Source: VXYL01 sp965203685 (lineage in GTDB: Bacteria > Pseudomonadota > Gammaproteobacteria > Pseudomonadales > Azotimanducaceae). Taken from it: a stretch of 64,000 nt of DNA. How positions within the stretch are numbered: position 1 is the stretch's first letter; every line of letters starts with the position of its first letter. Below, piece by piece: positions 19,348 to 26,598 of the stretch. Location of the stretch: assembly GCA_965203685.1 (NCBI GenBank), contig OZ241908.1, positions 3,720,001 through 3,784,000 on the forward strand, written 5' to 3'. The notes below the pieces were generated by a model that did no database searches, was not told where the DNA came from, and saw nothing but the letters and a program-made list of their open reading frames with translations. A program made the translations under genes and the position numbers.

Positions 19348-20265
19348 ATGACACTGTTCGATACGCACATCGTCGTCGACTGGTCGGCGCGCTCGCGGCC
19401 GAGCCCGGCCAAGCCGACGCGCGATGCCATCTGGTGGGCGGTCGCGCGTGACGGCGTGGTCGCGAGGCCCGTATACGTGCGGACCCGGCACACGGCGATC
19501 ACCCGCCTGGCGAAGCTGATCGCGGCCGAACGCGCCGCTCGGCGACGCGTGCTCGTGGGATTCGATTTCCCGTTCGGATACCCGGCAGGCGTGGCACGAC
19601 ACTTGACCGGCCGCGCCTGTGCATTCGCCCTGTGGGACTGGCTCGCCACGCGCATCGACGACGACGAAAGGAACGCGAACAACCGCTACGCCGTCGCTGC
19701 GGAGATCAACAGGCGCTACCCCGGTGTCGGCCCGTGCTGGGGTCGGCCCGCCACGTGGCCCTACCCCGACGTGCCGACGCGCGCCCACGCGCGGACCCAC
19801 CGGGCCAAGCCACCGGAGCGGCGCATCGCGGACAAGCACGCCAAGGGCGCCAAGACCGTCTGGCAACTCGCCTATACCGGATCGGTCGGTTCCCAGGTCC
19901 TCCTCGGTCTTCCGGCGCTCGAGCGGTTGCGGAGCGCTAGGTCGATCGCTGGAAGCGTCGCGATCTGGCCGCTCGACGGCGGCTTGGCCGTGCCGGACAA
20001 ACCCGTCGTATTCGCCGAACTGTATCCGTCGCTGCTCAAGCGAGCCGTCGCTCGCTACGCGAAGAAATCCGAGATCCATGACCGCGCACAGGTCCGGGTG
20101 AACGCCGGGGCGTTCGCGTCACTCGATGCCGCCGGGGGTTTCGCGCCGCTCTTCGAGGGCTCGCCCGCGCTGGCCCCGTCAGAGCGTCGTCTCGTCGAGA
20201 CCGAGGAGGCCTGGGTGCTGGGCGTCGGCCACGAGGCCGTCCTCCACGAAGCCGCTCGCGGCTAG
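19348..20265 (+). CDS. DUF429-like protein (RNase H-like fold suspected)
   Basis: A 305-residue protein from ATG 19348. The N terminus VVDWSARSRPSP and the strand VLVGFDFPFGYP resemble proteins with a ribonuclease H-like fold of the DUF429 type, where the two Asp residues (in VDWS and GFDFP) would be active-site candidates. Later segments include a basic stretch (THRAKPPERRIADKHAKGAKTVWQ) and VVFAELYPSLL. No signal peptide or membrane helix. The stop codon overlaps that of the convergent aldehyde dehydrogenase within the sequence CTAG. Function is not known. Confidence 0.7.
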   Translation: MTLFDTHIVVDWSARSRPSPAKPTRDAIWWAVARDGVVARPVYVRTRHTAITRLAKLIAAERAARRRVLVGFDFPFGYPAGVARHLTGRACAFALWDWLATRIDDDERNANNRYAVAAEINRRYPGVGPCWGRPATWPYPDVPTRAHARTHRAKPPERRIADKHAKGAKTVWQLAYTGSVGSQVLLGLPALERLRSARSIAGSVAIWPLDGGLAVPDKPVVFAELYPSLLKRAVARYAKKSEIHDRAQVRVNAGAFASLDAAGGFAPLFEGSPALAPSERRLVETEEAWVLGVGHEAVLHEAARG

Positions 20266-21749
20266 ATTCCGCCCATGCAGAGGTACTTGACCTCCAGGAA
20301 CTCGTCGAGCCCGTAGTGGGAGCCTTCGCGGCCGATGCCGGACTCCTTCATGCCCCCGAACGGCGCCACCTCGGTGGAGATGATGCCGACGTTGACGCCG
20401 ACTATGCCGTACTCCAGGGCTTCGCCGACGCGCCAGATGCGACCGATGTCGCGGGCATAGAAGTAGGCGGCAAGGCCGAACTCCGTGGCATTCGCCATGC
20501 GGATCGCCTCGTCGTCGGTCTCGAAACGGAACAACGGCGCGAGGGGTCCGAAGGTCTCCTCGCGCGCCACCTTCATGGCCGGCGTAACCCCGGTGAGGAC
20601 GGTCGGCTCGAAGAACGTGCCGCCGAGGCGATGGCGCTTGCCACCGGCAACCACGGCCGCGCCGCCGCCAACGGCATCTTGGATGTGGTCCTCGACCTTC
20701 TCCACCGCAGCCATGTCGATCAGCGGGCCCTGCTCCACATCGCCCGAGAATCCCGGCCCCACCCGCAGCGCGTTGCTGGCGGCGGCGAGTTTCTCCGCGA
20801 ACTCGTCGTAGACACCGGCCTGTACGAGGAAGCGGTTCGCGCATACGCAGGTCTGGCCGGCGTTGCGGTACTTCGACGCAATCGCGCCTTCCACGGCAGC
20901 GTCGACGTCGGCGTCGTCGAAGACGATGAAGGGCGCGTTGCCGCCGAGTTCCATGGACACTTTCTTCACCGTGCCCGCGCATTGTTCGAGCAGCAGCTTG
21001 CCGACCTCCGTGGAACCGGTGAAGGACAGCTTGCGGACGGTCGGATTGCCGGTGAGTTCGCCACCGGTCTCCCGGGACGGCCCGGTGATGACGTTGAACA
21101 CGCCCGGCGGGATCCCCGCGCGCGTGGCGAGTTCGCCGAGGGCGAGGGCCGAGAACGGCGTGGCCGAGGCCGGGCGGGCGACGACGGTGCATCCCGCCGC
21201 CAAGGCGGGCCCGGCCTTGCGCGTGATCATGGCGTTCGGGAAGTTCCAGGGCGTGATGCTGGCCACGACGCCGACGGGCTCCTTGGTGACCACGATTCGT
21301 CGGTCGGACAGCGGCGCGGGGATGACGTCGCCGTAGGCGCGCTTGCCTTCCTCGGCGAACCACTCGATGAACGATGCCCCGTAGAGAATCTCGCCACGCG
21401 ACTCGGTGAGCGGCTTGCCTTGCTCCGCAGTCATGATGATCGCGAGATCCTCTTGGTGCTTGAGCATCTCCTCGTACCAGCCGCGGAGCAGGCCAGCGCG
21501 TTCCTTCGCCGTGAGCGCGCGCCACGCTGGGTAGGCGGCATTGGCGGCCTCGATGGCGCGCCGCGTCTCGGCGCGACCGAACGCCGGCACCGTGCCGATA
21601 CCTTGGCCCGTGGCCGGGTCGGTGACGTCGAAGGCGGCCCCGTTGTCGGCGTCGACCCAGTTACCGTCGACGTAGCACTGCTCGCGGAACAGCGCCGCGT
21701 CATTCAAGTGGATGCCGGTGACGATCTCGGCGATGGCGGTAGCGGGCAT
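20262..21749 (-). CDS. gabD: NAD(P)-dependent succinate-semialdehyde dehydrogenase
   Basis: A 495-residue aldehyde dehydrogenase oxidising succinate semialdehyde to succinate, as in GABA or gamma-hydroxybutyrate breakdown. Assignment rests on overall GabD similarity: VTDPATGQGIGTVP, ITPWNFPNAMITRK, SFTGSTEVGKLLLEQC, general base E267 (SMELGGNAPF) and nucleophile C301 (GQTCVCANRF). The usual VVKPA segment reads VVARPAS, so the conserved cofactor-binding lysine is arginine. No gabT or gabP is adjacent. It lies downstream of the cupin gene, separated by a hairpin repeat, so the two are probably not one transcript. Related aldehyde substrates cannot be excluded. Confidence 0.88.
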   Translation of the reverse strand: MPATAIAEIVTGIHLNDAALFREQCYVDGNWVDADNGAAFDVTDPATGQGIGTVPAFGRAETRRAIEAANAAYPAWRALTAKERAGLLRGWYEEMLKHQEDLAIIMTAEQGKPLTESRGEILYGASFIEWFAEEGKRAYGDVIPAPLSDRRIVVTKEPVGVVASITPWNFPNAMITRKAGPALAAGCTVVARPASATPFSALALGELATRAGIPPGVFNVITGPSRETGGELTGNPTVRKLSFTGSTEVGKLLLEQCAGTVKKVSMELGGNAPFIVFDDADVDAAVEGAIASKYRNAGQTCVCANRFLVQAGVYDEFAEKLAAASNALRVGPGFSGDVEQGPLIDMAAVEKVEDHIQDAVGGGAAVVAGGKRHRLGGTFFEPTVLTGVTPAMKVAREETFGPLAPLFRFETDDEAIRMANATEFGLAAYFYARDIGRIWRVGEALEYGIVGVNVGIISTEVAPFGGMKESGIGREGSHYGLDEFLEVKYLCMGGI

Positions 21750-21830
21750 GACGATCCCCTAGCGTTCTGGAGAAAGTCCCATCTTGGCACTTGAGCGCGG
21801 TTTCCAAAACCCGGGGCGGCGAGCCCTGGC

Positions 21831-21904
21831 GGTGCGCGGACGTCCACGTCCGCATCCCGCCCTGGTACGAGTTCGTTTGCGGGCGAGGAAGCCCGCGTAC
21901 CCCG
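21831..21904. repeat. Dispersed hairpin repeat, copy 2 (both hairpins)
   Basis: Full-length copy: GCGGACGT-cc-ACGTCCGC (21836-21853) followed by GCGGGC-gaggaa-GCCCGC (21879-21896) and GTACCCC. It lies between the cupin 3' end and the gabD start. The same two-hairpin arrangement recurs at 36915-36985. Confidence 0.8.
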
Positions 21905-21910
21905 ACGGGT

Positions 21911-22360
21911 TCAGCCCTTGGCGAGTTTGCGCTGCAGCCTGCGGACGGCTTTGCCCAACTCGGCCAGTTCGGCCTTCACCGCATCAACGTCCAGTTCCTC
22001 GCTCGGCGCGGTCCCGAAGTGCTCCTCCCGCGTCTTCAGCACGACGGCGTCGCGGTCGACGTTGGCGTTGAAGATAGCGACCGCCTCGAAATCCTCGGTG
22101 CCGGCATTGCACATCGCGTGGAACTGGCCAGCGGGGACGACGGCCACGGAACCGGGACACAGATCGTAGGTGTCGTCCTCGATCTGGATGCGGCCTTCGC
22201 CCTTCTGCACGATCACGACCTCTTCGACGACGGTATGACTGTGTCCCGGATCCTCCTGGCCGGGCGCCAAGCAGATGGGCGCAACGCCAAGTTCCTTGAG
22301 CGTTGCCGAGCGCACCGCCCGCGCGGCAGCGAAATCCGTTGGATTCAGAACGGCACCCAT
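21911..22360 (-). CDS. Cupin-domain protein
   Basis: A 149-residue single-domain cupin starting at ATG 22360 (AGGGG upstream). The first cupin motif reads GHSHTVVEEVVIVQKGEGRIQIED with metal-ligand candidates H, H and E; the second is PAGQFHAMCNAG with a further His. The C-terminal 40 residues form an Ala/Lys-rich helix. Small cupins may be dioxygenases, isomerases or sensors, and nothing here identifies the substrate. The upstream side borders the transposase islet, which begins about 60 bp before the start codon, so its native promoter may have been displaced. Confidence 0.82.
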   Translation of the reverse strand: MGAVLNPTDFAAARAVRSATLKELGVAPICLAPGQEDPGHSHTVVEEVVIVQKGEGRIQIEDDTYDLCPGSVAVVPAGQFHAMCNAGTEDFEAVAIFNANVDRDAVVLKTREEHFGTAPSEELDVDAVKAELAELGKAVRRLQRKLAKG

Positions 22361-22421
22361 GGTCAATCCCCTACAAGAAAGCTCTGCACAACCATAGCAC
22401 GGAGACCGGTGTCGCCCGCCC

Positions 22422-22436
22422 AAGCTCGCTTCTCGG
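22422..22436 (+). repeat. 15-bp direct repeat, left boundary of islet
   Basis: AAGCTCGCTTCTCGG, identical to 24212-24226. The two copies enclose the transposase, its inverted repeats and all five copies of the 16-bp motif. It may be a target duplication or the scar of a recombination event. Confidence 0.5.
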
Positions 22437-22483
22437 TGTCCGACAGATGAAGCGACCGGTGCCCCGCTACCGGGAGCAGCACC

Positions 22484-22499
22484 GAACATGGCCCTTTTC
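22484..22499 (-). repeat. 16-bp islet motif, copy 1
   Basis: Reverse complement reads GAAAAGGGCCATGTTC, one mismatch from the main form GAAAAGGGCGATGTTC. Confidence 0.55.
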
Positions 22500-22508
22500 A
22501 AGGTCGGA

Positions 22509-22599
22509 GTGGGGTTGCCCACCCTTTGCCCACCGCGCCTCTTGGATCGAAGGGGATCGGCACCATGGACAAAGCGTGGACAACCCCGCCGCTGGCGTC
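22509..22599 (+). repeat. Inverted repeat, left arm, flanking transposase
   Basis: About 90 bp that matches the reverse complement of 23665-23754 at roughly 85% by eye, including the stretches GTGGGGTTGCCCACCCTT, GGGGATCGGCACCATGGACA and GCGTGGACAACCC. The two arms bracket the transposase gene. Confidence 0.75.
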
Positions 22600-22624
22600 A
22601 CCACTGTTCGGCGATACCCGCGTC

Positions 22625-22640
22625 GAAAAGGGCGATGTTC
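22625..22640 (+). repeat. 16-bp islet motif, copy 2
   Basis: GAAAAGGGCGATGTTC; the identity with the copy at 24068 continues for five more bases (TGTTC). Confidence 0.6.
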
Positions 22641-22682
22641 TGTTCACTGGGCGCCTAGTACTCGGTCGCCGTTCTGAAGAAA

Positions 22683-22702
22683 TACTGTTGACATATACAG
22701 TA
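22683..22702. promoter_or_regulatory. LexA (SOS) box in the transposase promoter
   Basis: TACTGTTGACATATACAGTA fits the gammaproteobacterial LexA consensus TACTGT-N8-ACAGTA, with the outer six bases of each half perfect. It overlaps a TTGACA -35 hexamer (22688-22693), with a weak -10 (TAGCCT, 22711-22716) at 17-bp spacing, and lies 49 bases before the transposase start. Bound LexA would block this promoter, so DNA damage should induce the gene. Confidence 0.75.
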
Positions 22703-22751
22703 GTTCGGAGTAGCCTCTTTCTCGACTGCAGGACCACAAAGGTGACGCCTC

Positions 22752-23510
22752 GTGCAAGGGAAACGTCGTCCTCGGAAGGGAAGCAAACAGCGGTCGCGTC
22801 GGCAGATCCGCCGACGCCGGCAGCCACGCCAAACCAGCCTCGAGTTCAAGCCCACCGGCCGCGGCGGCGCACGGCCGGGAGCGGGACGGCCGCGCGTCCG
22901 CCGCTCGCGGGTCGCGCACCGCACTCGCGGTGCCATTCCGGCGCGCTGCCCGGTTCTCATCACGCTGCGCGTCCTCGACGACGTGCCGCCGCTGCGCCGG
23001 GGGTGCTTCGTGCGCGCCTTCCGGGAGACGCTGCGCAAGTGCGCGACGCGTCCCGGGTTCCGGGTGATCCACTACTCGATCCAGGACGACCATGCGCACT
23101 TCATCGTGGAGGCGGCGGGCGCCAAGCGCCTGGCGAACGGCATGAAGAGCCTGGCGGCGCGTTTCGCGCGCTGCGTGAACCGGGTGTTCTCCCGCAGCGG
23201 CAAGGTGCTGGCGGACCGCTTCCACCACGTGCTGAAGCGGACGCCGACGGAGGTGAGGCGTGCGCTGGCGTACGTTCTGCTGAACGCGCGCAAGCACTAC
23301 CGCCAGCGCCGCCGCCGGATTCCGCCGGTGGTCCTGGACGGGGCGAGTTCGGGTCTGTGGTTCGACGGCTGGAAGGGTCGCGGGCCGCCGCCGGGGCGTT
23401 ATGCGGACGCGGACCGTCCGCCGGAGGTCGCGGCGCCGCGGACGTGGCTGCTGTCGAAGGGCTGGCGGCGGATCGGGCTGGTGGACCCGGCGGAGGTGCC
23501 GGGCGGCTGA
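22752..23510 (+). CDS. REP-associated tyrosine transposase-like protein (Y1/HUH type)
   Basis: A 252-residue protein starting at GTG 22752 with AAAGGTGA upstream. The first 65 residues are extremely basic (Arg/Lys-rich, with GGARPGAGRPR). The core is a Y1 transposase: the HUH motif H114-A-H116 in HYSIQDDHAHFIVEA and the candidate catalytic Tyr174 in YVLLNARKHYRQ. These single-strand transposases nick and join DNA through a 5'-phosphotyrosine link, and RAYT members are thought to spread REP hairpins. Long inverted repeats flank the gene and a LexA box lies in its promoter. No accessory tnpB or IscB gene is present. Confidence 0.85.
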   Translation: MQGKRRPRKGSKQRSRRQIRRRRQPRQTSLEFKPTGRGGARPGAGRPRVRRSRVAHRTRGAIPARCPVLITLRVLDDVPPLRRGCFVRAFRETLRKCATRPGFRVIHYSIQDDHAHFIVEAAGAKRLANGMKSLAARFARCVNRVFSRSGKVLADRFHHVLKRTPTEVRRALAYVLLNARKHYRQRRRRIPPVVLDGASSGLWFDGWKGRGPPPGRYADADRPPEVAAPRTWLLSKGWRRIGLVDPAEVPGG

Positions 23511-23664
23511 ACCGGCGGCTGCTCAAGGACATGAGCCGGAACACCTTCGCGAGGGTCCGGCGTAGCAAAATCGAGAAGCGCAACGTCCAAGACTGGCACT
23601 CGCGCCTGCTCAACCCTTGGGCCGTCATCGACCGACCTAATCCGTCGCAGCCTCAGCGCGTGGC

Positions 23665-23754
23665 ACGCCGTCGGCCGGGTTGTCCACGCCTTGTCCATGG
23701 TGCCGATCCCCGTCCATCCAAAGAGGCGCTGTGGTCAAGGGTGGGCAACCCCAC
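23665..23754 (-). repeat. Inverted repeat, right arm, flanking transposase
   Basis: Reverse complement of this stretch aligns with 22509-22599. It starts about 155 bases after the transposase stop codon, which together with the left arm defines a unit of about 1.25 kb. Confidence 0.75.
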
Positions 23755-23899
23755 CTCCGCACCGCCGGCCCGTGGAAACATCCGGTCGCGCCGGAGTCCC
23801 CAACCGACTGTGAGTCAGAGCCCGCATTGTTCAATCTGTCTACTTCCCACACCTGAATCAGCCCGATCTCACCAACGGTACGAATCTCTCATGCTCGTA

Positions 23900-23915
23900 G
23901 AACATCGCCCTATTC
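23900..23915 (-). repeat. 16-bp islet motif, copy 3
   Basis: Reverse complement reads GAATAGGGCGATGTTC, identical to copy 5. Confidence 0.55.
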
Positions 23916-24067
23916 ATTTCAGAGGCCAGCCAACGACCGTTCGGCGACACGGCTACGGGACGGCCGACGGGTACACGGCAGGAGATGCAGGCCACCCGAA
24001 CCTCCTAGCCCAGTCCACCGCGGCACTTTCCAGGGCACCCCGGCTGCGCCGGAGCCTGACCGGCACT

Positions 24068-24083
24068 GAAAAGGGCGATGTTC
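24068..24083 (+). repeat. 16-bp islet motif, copy 4
   Basis: GAAAAGGGCGATGTTC, identical to copy 2; a small CCGG-CTGCG-CCGG hairpin lies about 20 bases upstream. Confidence 0.6.
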
Positions 24084-24114
24084 TGTTCGGGGCCGTCGGG
24101 ACAGACTCTCTTTC

Positions 24115-24130
24115 GAATAGGGCGATGTTC
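24115..24130 (+). repeat. 16-bp islet motif, copy 5
   Basis: GAATAGGGCGATGTTC, 47 bp after copy 4 in the same orientation. Confidence 0.55.
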
Positions 24131-24211
24131 CACCCGTGTGAGCGCGACGCCGAAGGTCGGGAGTGCCTGGGCGGCCTGGCTCTGACCGACGACGACTGGT
24201 TTGCTTCGACG

Positions 24212-24226
24212 AAGCTCGCTTCTCGG
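24212..24226 (+). repeat. 15-bp direct repeat, right boundary of islet
   Basis: AAGCTCGCTTCTCGG, identical to 22422-22436. Confidence 0.5.
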
Positions 24227-24327
24227 CTTGTTTCAAGCCCGTCACGCCGCTAGGCTCGCGGCTCGCTCGTCGCCTTCATGTCAAAGCGGTGTTGCGTGGG
24301 CGGCGTCAACCCGAGTGAGGAAGAGCC

Positions 24328-24723
24328 ATGAGCGAACCGGATCGCGAACAGGGCGAGTTGATCGCGTTGAACCAGATGGGGCCAACGCCAGAACAGTTGC
24401 AGAAGTTCCTGGCCCTACCCGACCAACCCGTAGTGATGGTCAACCTGCTCAAGTTCAAGGACGGCCCGGGGGCGCAGGAGTACGCCAAGTACGGCGAAGC
24501 GATGCAGAAGATCCTGGCCGACATCGGCGCGGAGGTCATCTTCTCGGGCCAGTGCCAGGCTACGCTCATCGGCGGGGCCGAGTGGGACATGGTGGCGCTG
24601 GTGCGCTATCCGAACCCACGGGCGCTCGTCGACATGGCGCAGTCGGGCGTCTACCAGGCGGCGCACGTACACCGCGCCGCGGGTCTTGCCGGACAGGTGA
24701 ACCTCGCGGTGTTCGAACGATGA
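24328..24723 (+). CDS. DUF1330 domain protein
   Basis: A 131-residue protein of the DUF1330 family (ferredoxin-like dimeric alpha/beta-barrel fold). The family core PVVMVNLLKFKDGPGAQEYAKYGEAMQKILADIGAEVIFSG is clear, followed by WDMVALVRYPNPRALVDM and the C-terminal HRAAGLAGQVNLAVFE. The function of the family is unknown; small-molecule binding or degradation is often suggested. Start ATG 24328 has GAGGAAGAG just upstream. Its stop overlaps the start of the following hydrolase gene (ATGA), so the two are translationally coupled and probably act together. Confidence 0.87.
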   Translation: MSEPDREQGELIALNQMGPTPEQLQKFLALPDQPVVMVNLLKFKDGPGAQEYAKYGEAMQKILADIGAEVIFSGQCQATLIGGAEWDMVALVRYPNPRALVDMAQSGVYQAAHVHRAAGLAGQVNLAVFER

Positions 24724-25646
24724 GCCACCGACTGCCACGCACCCGCCTTCTCGCCGTCCCGCTGCTCATGCTGGGACTCGCAAACTGCGCCAACCAGACC
24801 GGAGAACCCACGATGACCGTCGAAGAGACGCAGATGAGCGTCGGCGAATACACCTACGATGTGCGGCGTGCCGGGGACGGCGAAGAACTCGTCATCCTCC
24901 TGCACGGCTTCCCGGAGACGTCGCACATGTGGCTGCCGCTCCTCGAGCACCTGGCAGCCAATGGCTACACGGCATTAGCGCCGGATCTCAGGGGGTACAG
25001 CCCCGGAGCCCGTCCCGCCGACGCGGAGCACTACACCCATGGCACGATGGCGAGCGACATTCTCGCGATGGCCGACGCCCTCGGGAAGGACCGCTTCCAC
25101 CTCGTCGGCCACGACCATGGCGCCGGCTTAGGTTGGTACATGGCTGGCCGCCACGCGGACCGAATGGCGAGTTGGACGGCCCTTTCCGTACCGCACATCG
25201 ACGCCTTTCTTGAAGCCATCGCGACCAACGCCGAACAGCAGCAACGCAGCGGCTACATGACGTTCTTTCGACAGGTCGGTACCGCGGAGGCGGGGCTGTC
25301 GGCCAACGACTTCGCCGCGATGCGGAACATCTGGACGGCGTCGGCGCCGGAACAGGTCGAGGAGTACCTGCGCGTGCTGCGCCAGCCGGGAGCACTCACG
25401 GGTGCCCTCAACTGGTATCGGGGCGGGTTCGCGGAAGGTCGGCAACCGGTTGGCCAAGTGTCGGTCCCGACCCTCCTGATCTGGGGCAACCAGGACCAAG
25501 CGATCGGCCGGCCCGGGGTGACAGCGACGCCGCCTCTCATGGATGGGCCTTACCGGTTGGTGGAGCTTGACGCTGGCCACTGGCTCATCCAAGAGGCCGA
25601 GGCCGACGTGCTGCGCGAGACGCTGGCGCACATCGTGCAGTACTAG
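24720..25646 (+). CDS. Alpha/beta-hydrolase lipoprotein (epoxide hydrolase-like)
   Basis: A 308-residue protein with a signal peptide and lipobox LANC (Cys23), so probably anchored in the inner or outer membrane facing the periplasm. The catalytic part is an alpha/beta hydrolase: oxyanion HGFPETS, nucleophile elbow GHD132HGAG with Asp instead of Ser, acid D259 in WGNQDQ and base H287 in DAGHW. An Asp nucleophile is typical of epoxide hydrolases and haloalkane or fluoroacetate dehalogenases. Coupled by ATGA overlap to the DUF1330 gene. A lipid-anchored member is unusual, since most relatives are cytosolic. Confidence 0.87.
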   Translation: MSHRLPRTRLLAVPLLMLGLANCANQTGEPTMTVEETQMSVGEYTYDVRRAGDGEELVILLHGFPETSHMWLPLLEHLAANGYTALAPDLRGYSPGARPADAEHYTHGTMASDILAMADALGKDRFHLVGHDHGAGLGWYMAGRHADRMASWTALSVPHIDAFLEAIATNAEQQQRSGYMTFFRQVGTAEAGLSANDFAAMRNIWTASAPEQVEEYLRVLRQPGALTGALNWYRGGFAEGRQPVGQVSVPTLLIWGNQDQAIGRPGVTATPPLMDGPYRLVELDAGHWLIQEAEADVLRETLAHIVQY

Positions 25647-25647
25647 T

Positions 25648-25728
25648 GGGTACGCGAACGACTTGCCGTTCGCGTCCCGCATCCGGCCTGCTACACGATC
25701 CACGCGGGCCGGGAGACCCGCGTACCCC
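25648..25728. repeat. Dispersed hairpin repeat, copy 3 (convergent gap)
   Basis: Two hairpins: ACGCGAACG-acttgc-CGTTCGCGT (25652-25675, a sequence variant with intact pairing) and ACGCGGG-ccgggaga-CCCGCGT (25702-25723) followed by ACCCC. The first stem keeps base pairing while its sequence differs from other copies, which supports an RNA-level role. It lies between convergent genes. Confidence 0.7.
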
Positions 25729-25737
25729 AAAGGGCGC

Positions 25738-26565
25738 CTAGACCGGCAACTCTTCGAAGGCCTCCCGCGCTTTCGCCAAGTGGGCGTCGGCGTCGAGTCC
25801 GCCACCGAGCGTCCGCAGGCACAAGTGGGTCAGCCCCTTGTCGCGCCAGCCAACGCAGCGGTCCTTCCACTCCGCCTCACGCGCGCCGACGACGGCAACC
25901 CCCGCCTCGATCCCAATCGCCGCCGGGTCCCGACCGGCCTCCCGCGCGGCGGCGTCGATGTCCGCCTTCAGGCCATCGAACTCCTCCGGCGAGCACAGCG
26001 CGAACCAGCCGTCCGCCTGGGCGCCGATGCGGCGGCGAATGCGCGGCACAGGCAAGCCCGCCCCGCCGATCCAAATCGGGATGGACTGCGCCGGCAAGGG
26101 GTCGATGCCGGCACCGTGGACCGAGTCCCAACGACCATCGAAGTCGACGTCCGGCTCCGTCCACAGTCGCCGCAGCAACGTGATCTGCTCCTCGCAACGC
26201 GCCCCACGCGTATGGAAGTCCTCACCGAGAGCTTCGTACTCAGCCGAGCTGCCGCCGACGCCAACGCCAAGGCGGACACGGCCGCCGGACATGCGGTCGA
26301 GCGTCGCCAATTGCTTCGCCAGGAGCGCGGTTTGCCGCGCCGGCGTGACGATCACCGACGGCACCAGTTCGATGTTCTTGGTGACGGCCGCGATGTAGGC
26401 CAAGACCATCAGCGGTTCGTGCAGGTGGCCGCTCTTCGGCCGCACGACCTGGTCGGGCACGCGCAGGTGCGTATAGCCCAGTTCATCGGTCAGTTGCGCA
26501 AACGCGCGGATGGCGCCGAGGTCGTCCTTCAGTTCGCGGACAGGCAGCGAGATGCCGACTTTCAA
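25738..26565 (-). CDS. LLM-class (luciferase-like) flavin/F420-dependent oxidoreductase
   Basis: About 275 residues. Luciferase-like monooxygenase family: N terminus KVGISLPVRELKDDLGAIRAFAQLTDELGYTHLRVPDQV, then VTKNIELVPSVIVTPARQTALLAKQLATLDRMSGGRVRLGVGVGG and IPIWIGG. These are TIM-barrel enzymes that use F420 or FMN. The start is a TTG either way: TTG 26577 lacks a ribosome site, while TTG 26565 gives MKVGISLP and has GGAG six bases upstream, so the latter is chosen. The substrate is unknown and no F420 synthesis gene is nearby, so the cofactor is undecided. Confidence 0.83.
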   Translation of the reverse strand: MKVGISLPVRELKDDLGAIRAFAQLTDELGYTHLRVPDQVVRPKSGHLHEPLMVLAYIAAVTKNIELVPSVIVTPARQTALLAKQLATLDRMSGGRVRLGVGVGGSSAEYEALGEDFHTRGARCEEQITLLRRLWTEPDVDFDGRWDSVHGAGIDPLPAQSIPIWIGGAGLPVPRIRRRIGAQADGWFALCSPEEFDGLKADIDAAAREAGRDPAAIGIEAGVAVVGAREAEWKDRCVGWRDKGLTHLCLRTLGGGLDADAHLAKAREAFEELPV

Positions 26566-26598
26566 GATGCTCTCCAAGGGATCGGTGGTGCGCCAATG

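Larger units (their letters stand above)
22422..24226. mobile_element. Putative RAYT (REP-associated tyrosine transposase) islet
   Basis: About 1.8 kb between the cupin and DUF1330 genes, bounded by a perfect 15-bp direct repeat. It contains one transposase gene, an imperfect inverted repeat of about 90 bp around that gene, a LexA-box promoter and five copies of a 16-bp motif in both orientations. RAYT genes in other proteobacteria are typically flanked by inverted REP sequences, and this arrangement matches that pattern. Outer limits are inferred from the direct repeat. Confidence 0.55.
23755..24327. other. Non-coding remainder of the islet and DUF1330 leader
   Basis: No convincing gene. 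On the minus strand around 23860-23965 a short open stretch reads PVAVSPNGRWLASEMNRAMF, which resembles one blade of a beta-propeller (SPDGRWLA type) and ends at a stop after about 40 residues. It may be the tail of a lost gene. The stretch also holds three copies of the 16-bp motif and the right-hand 15-bp direct repeat. Confidence 0.4.

Noticed and set aside
22526..24253. 575-residue plus-strand frame across the transposase islet
   Set aside because: It overlaps the transposase in another frame, is Arg/Pro-rich and crosses both inverted repeats; no family features.
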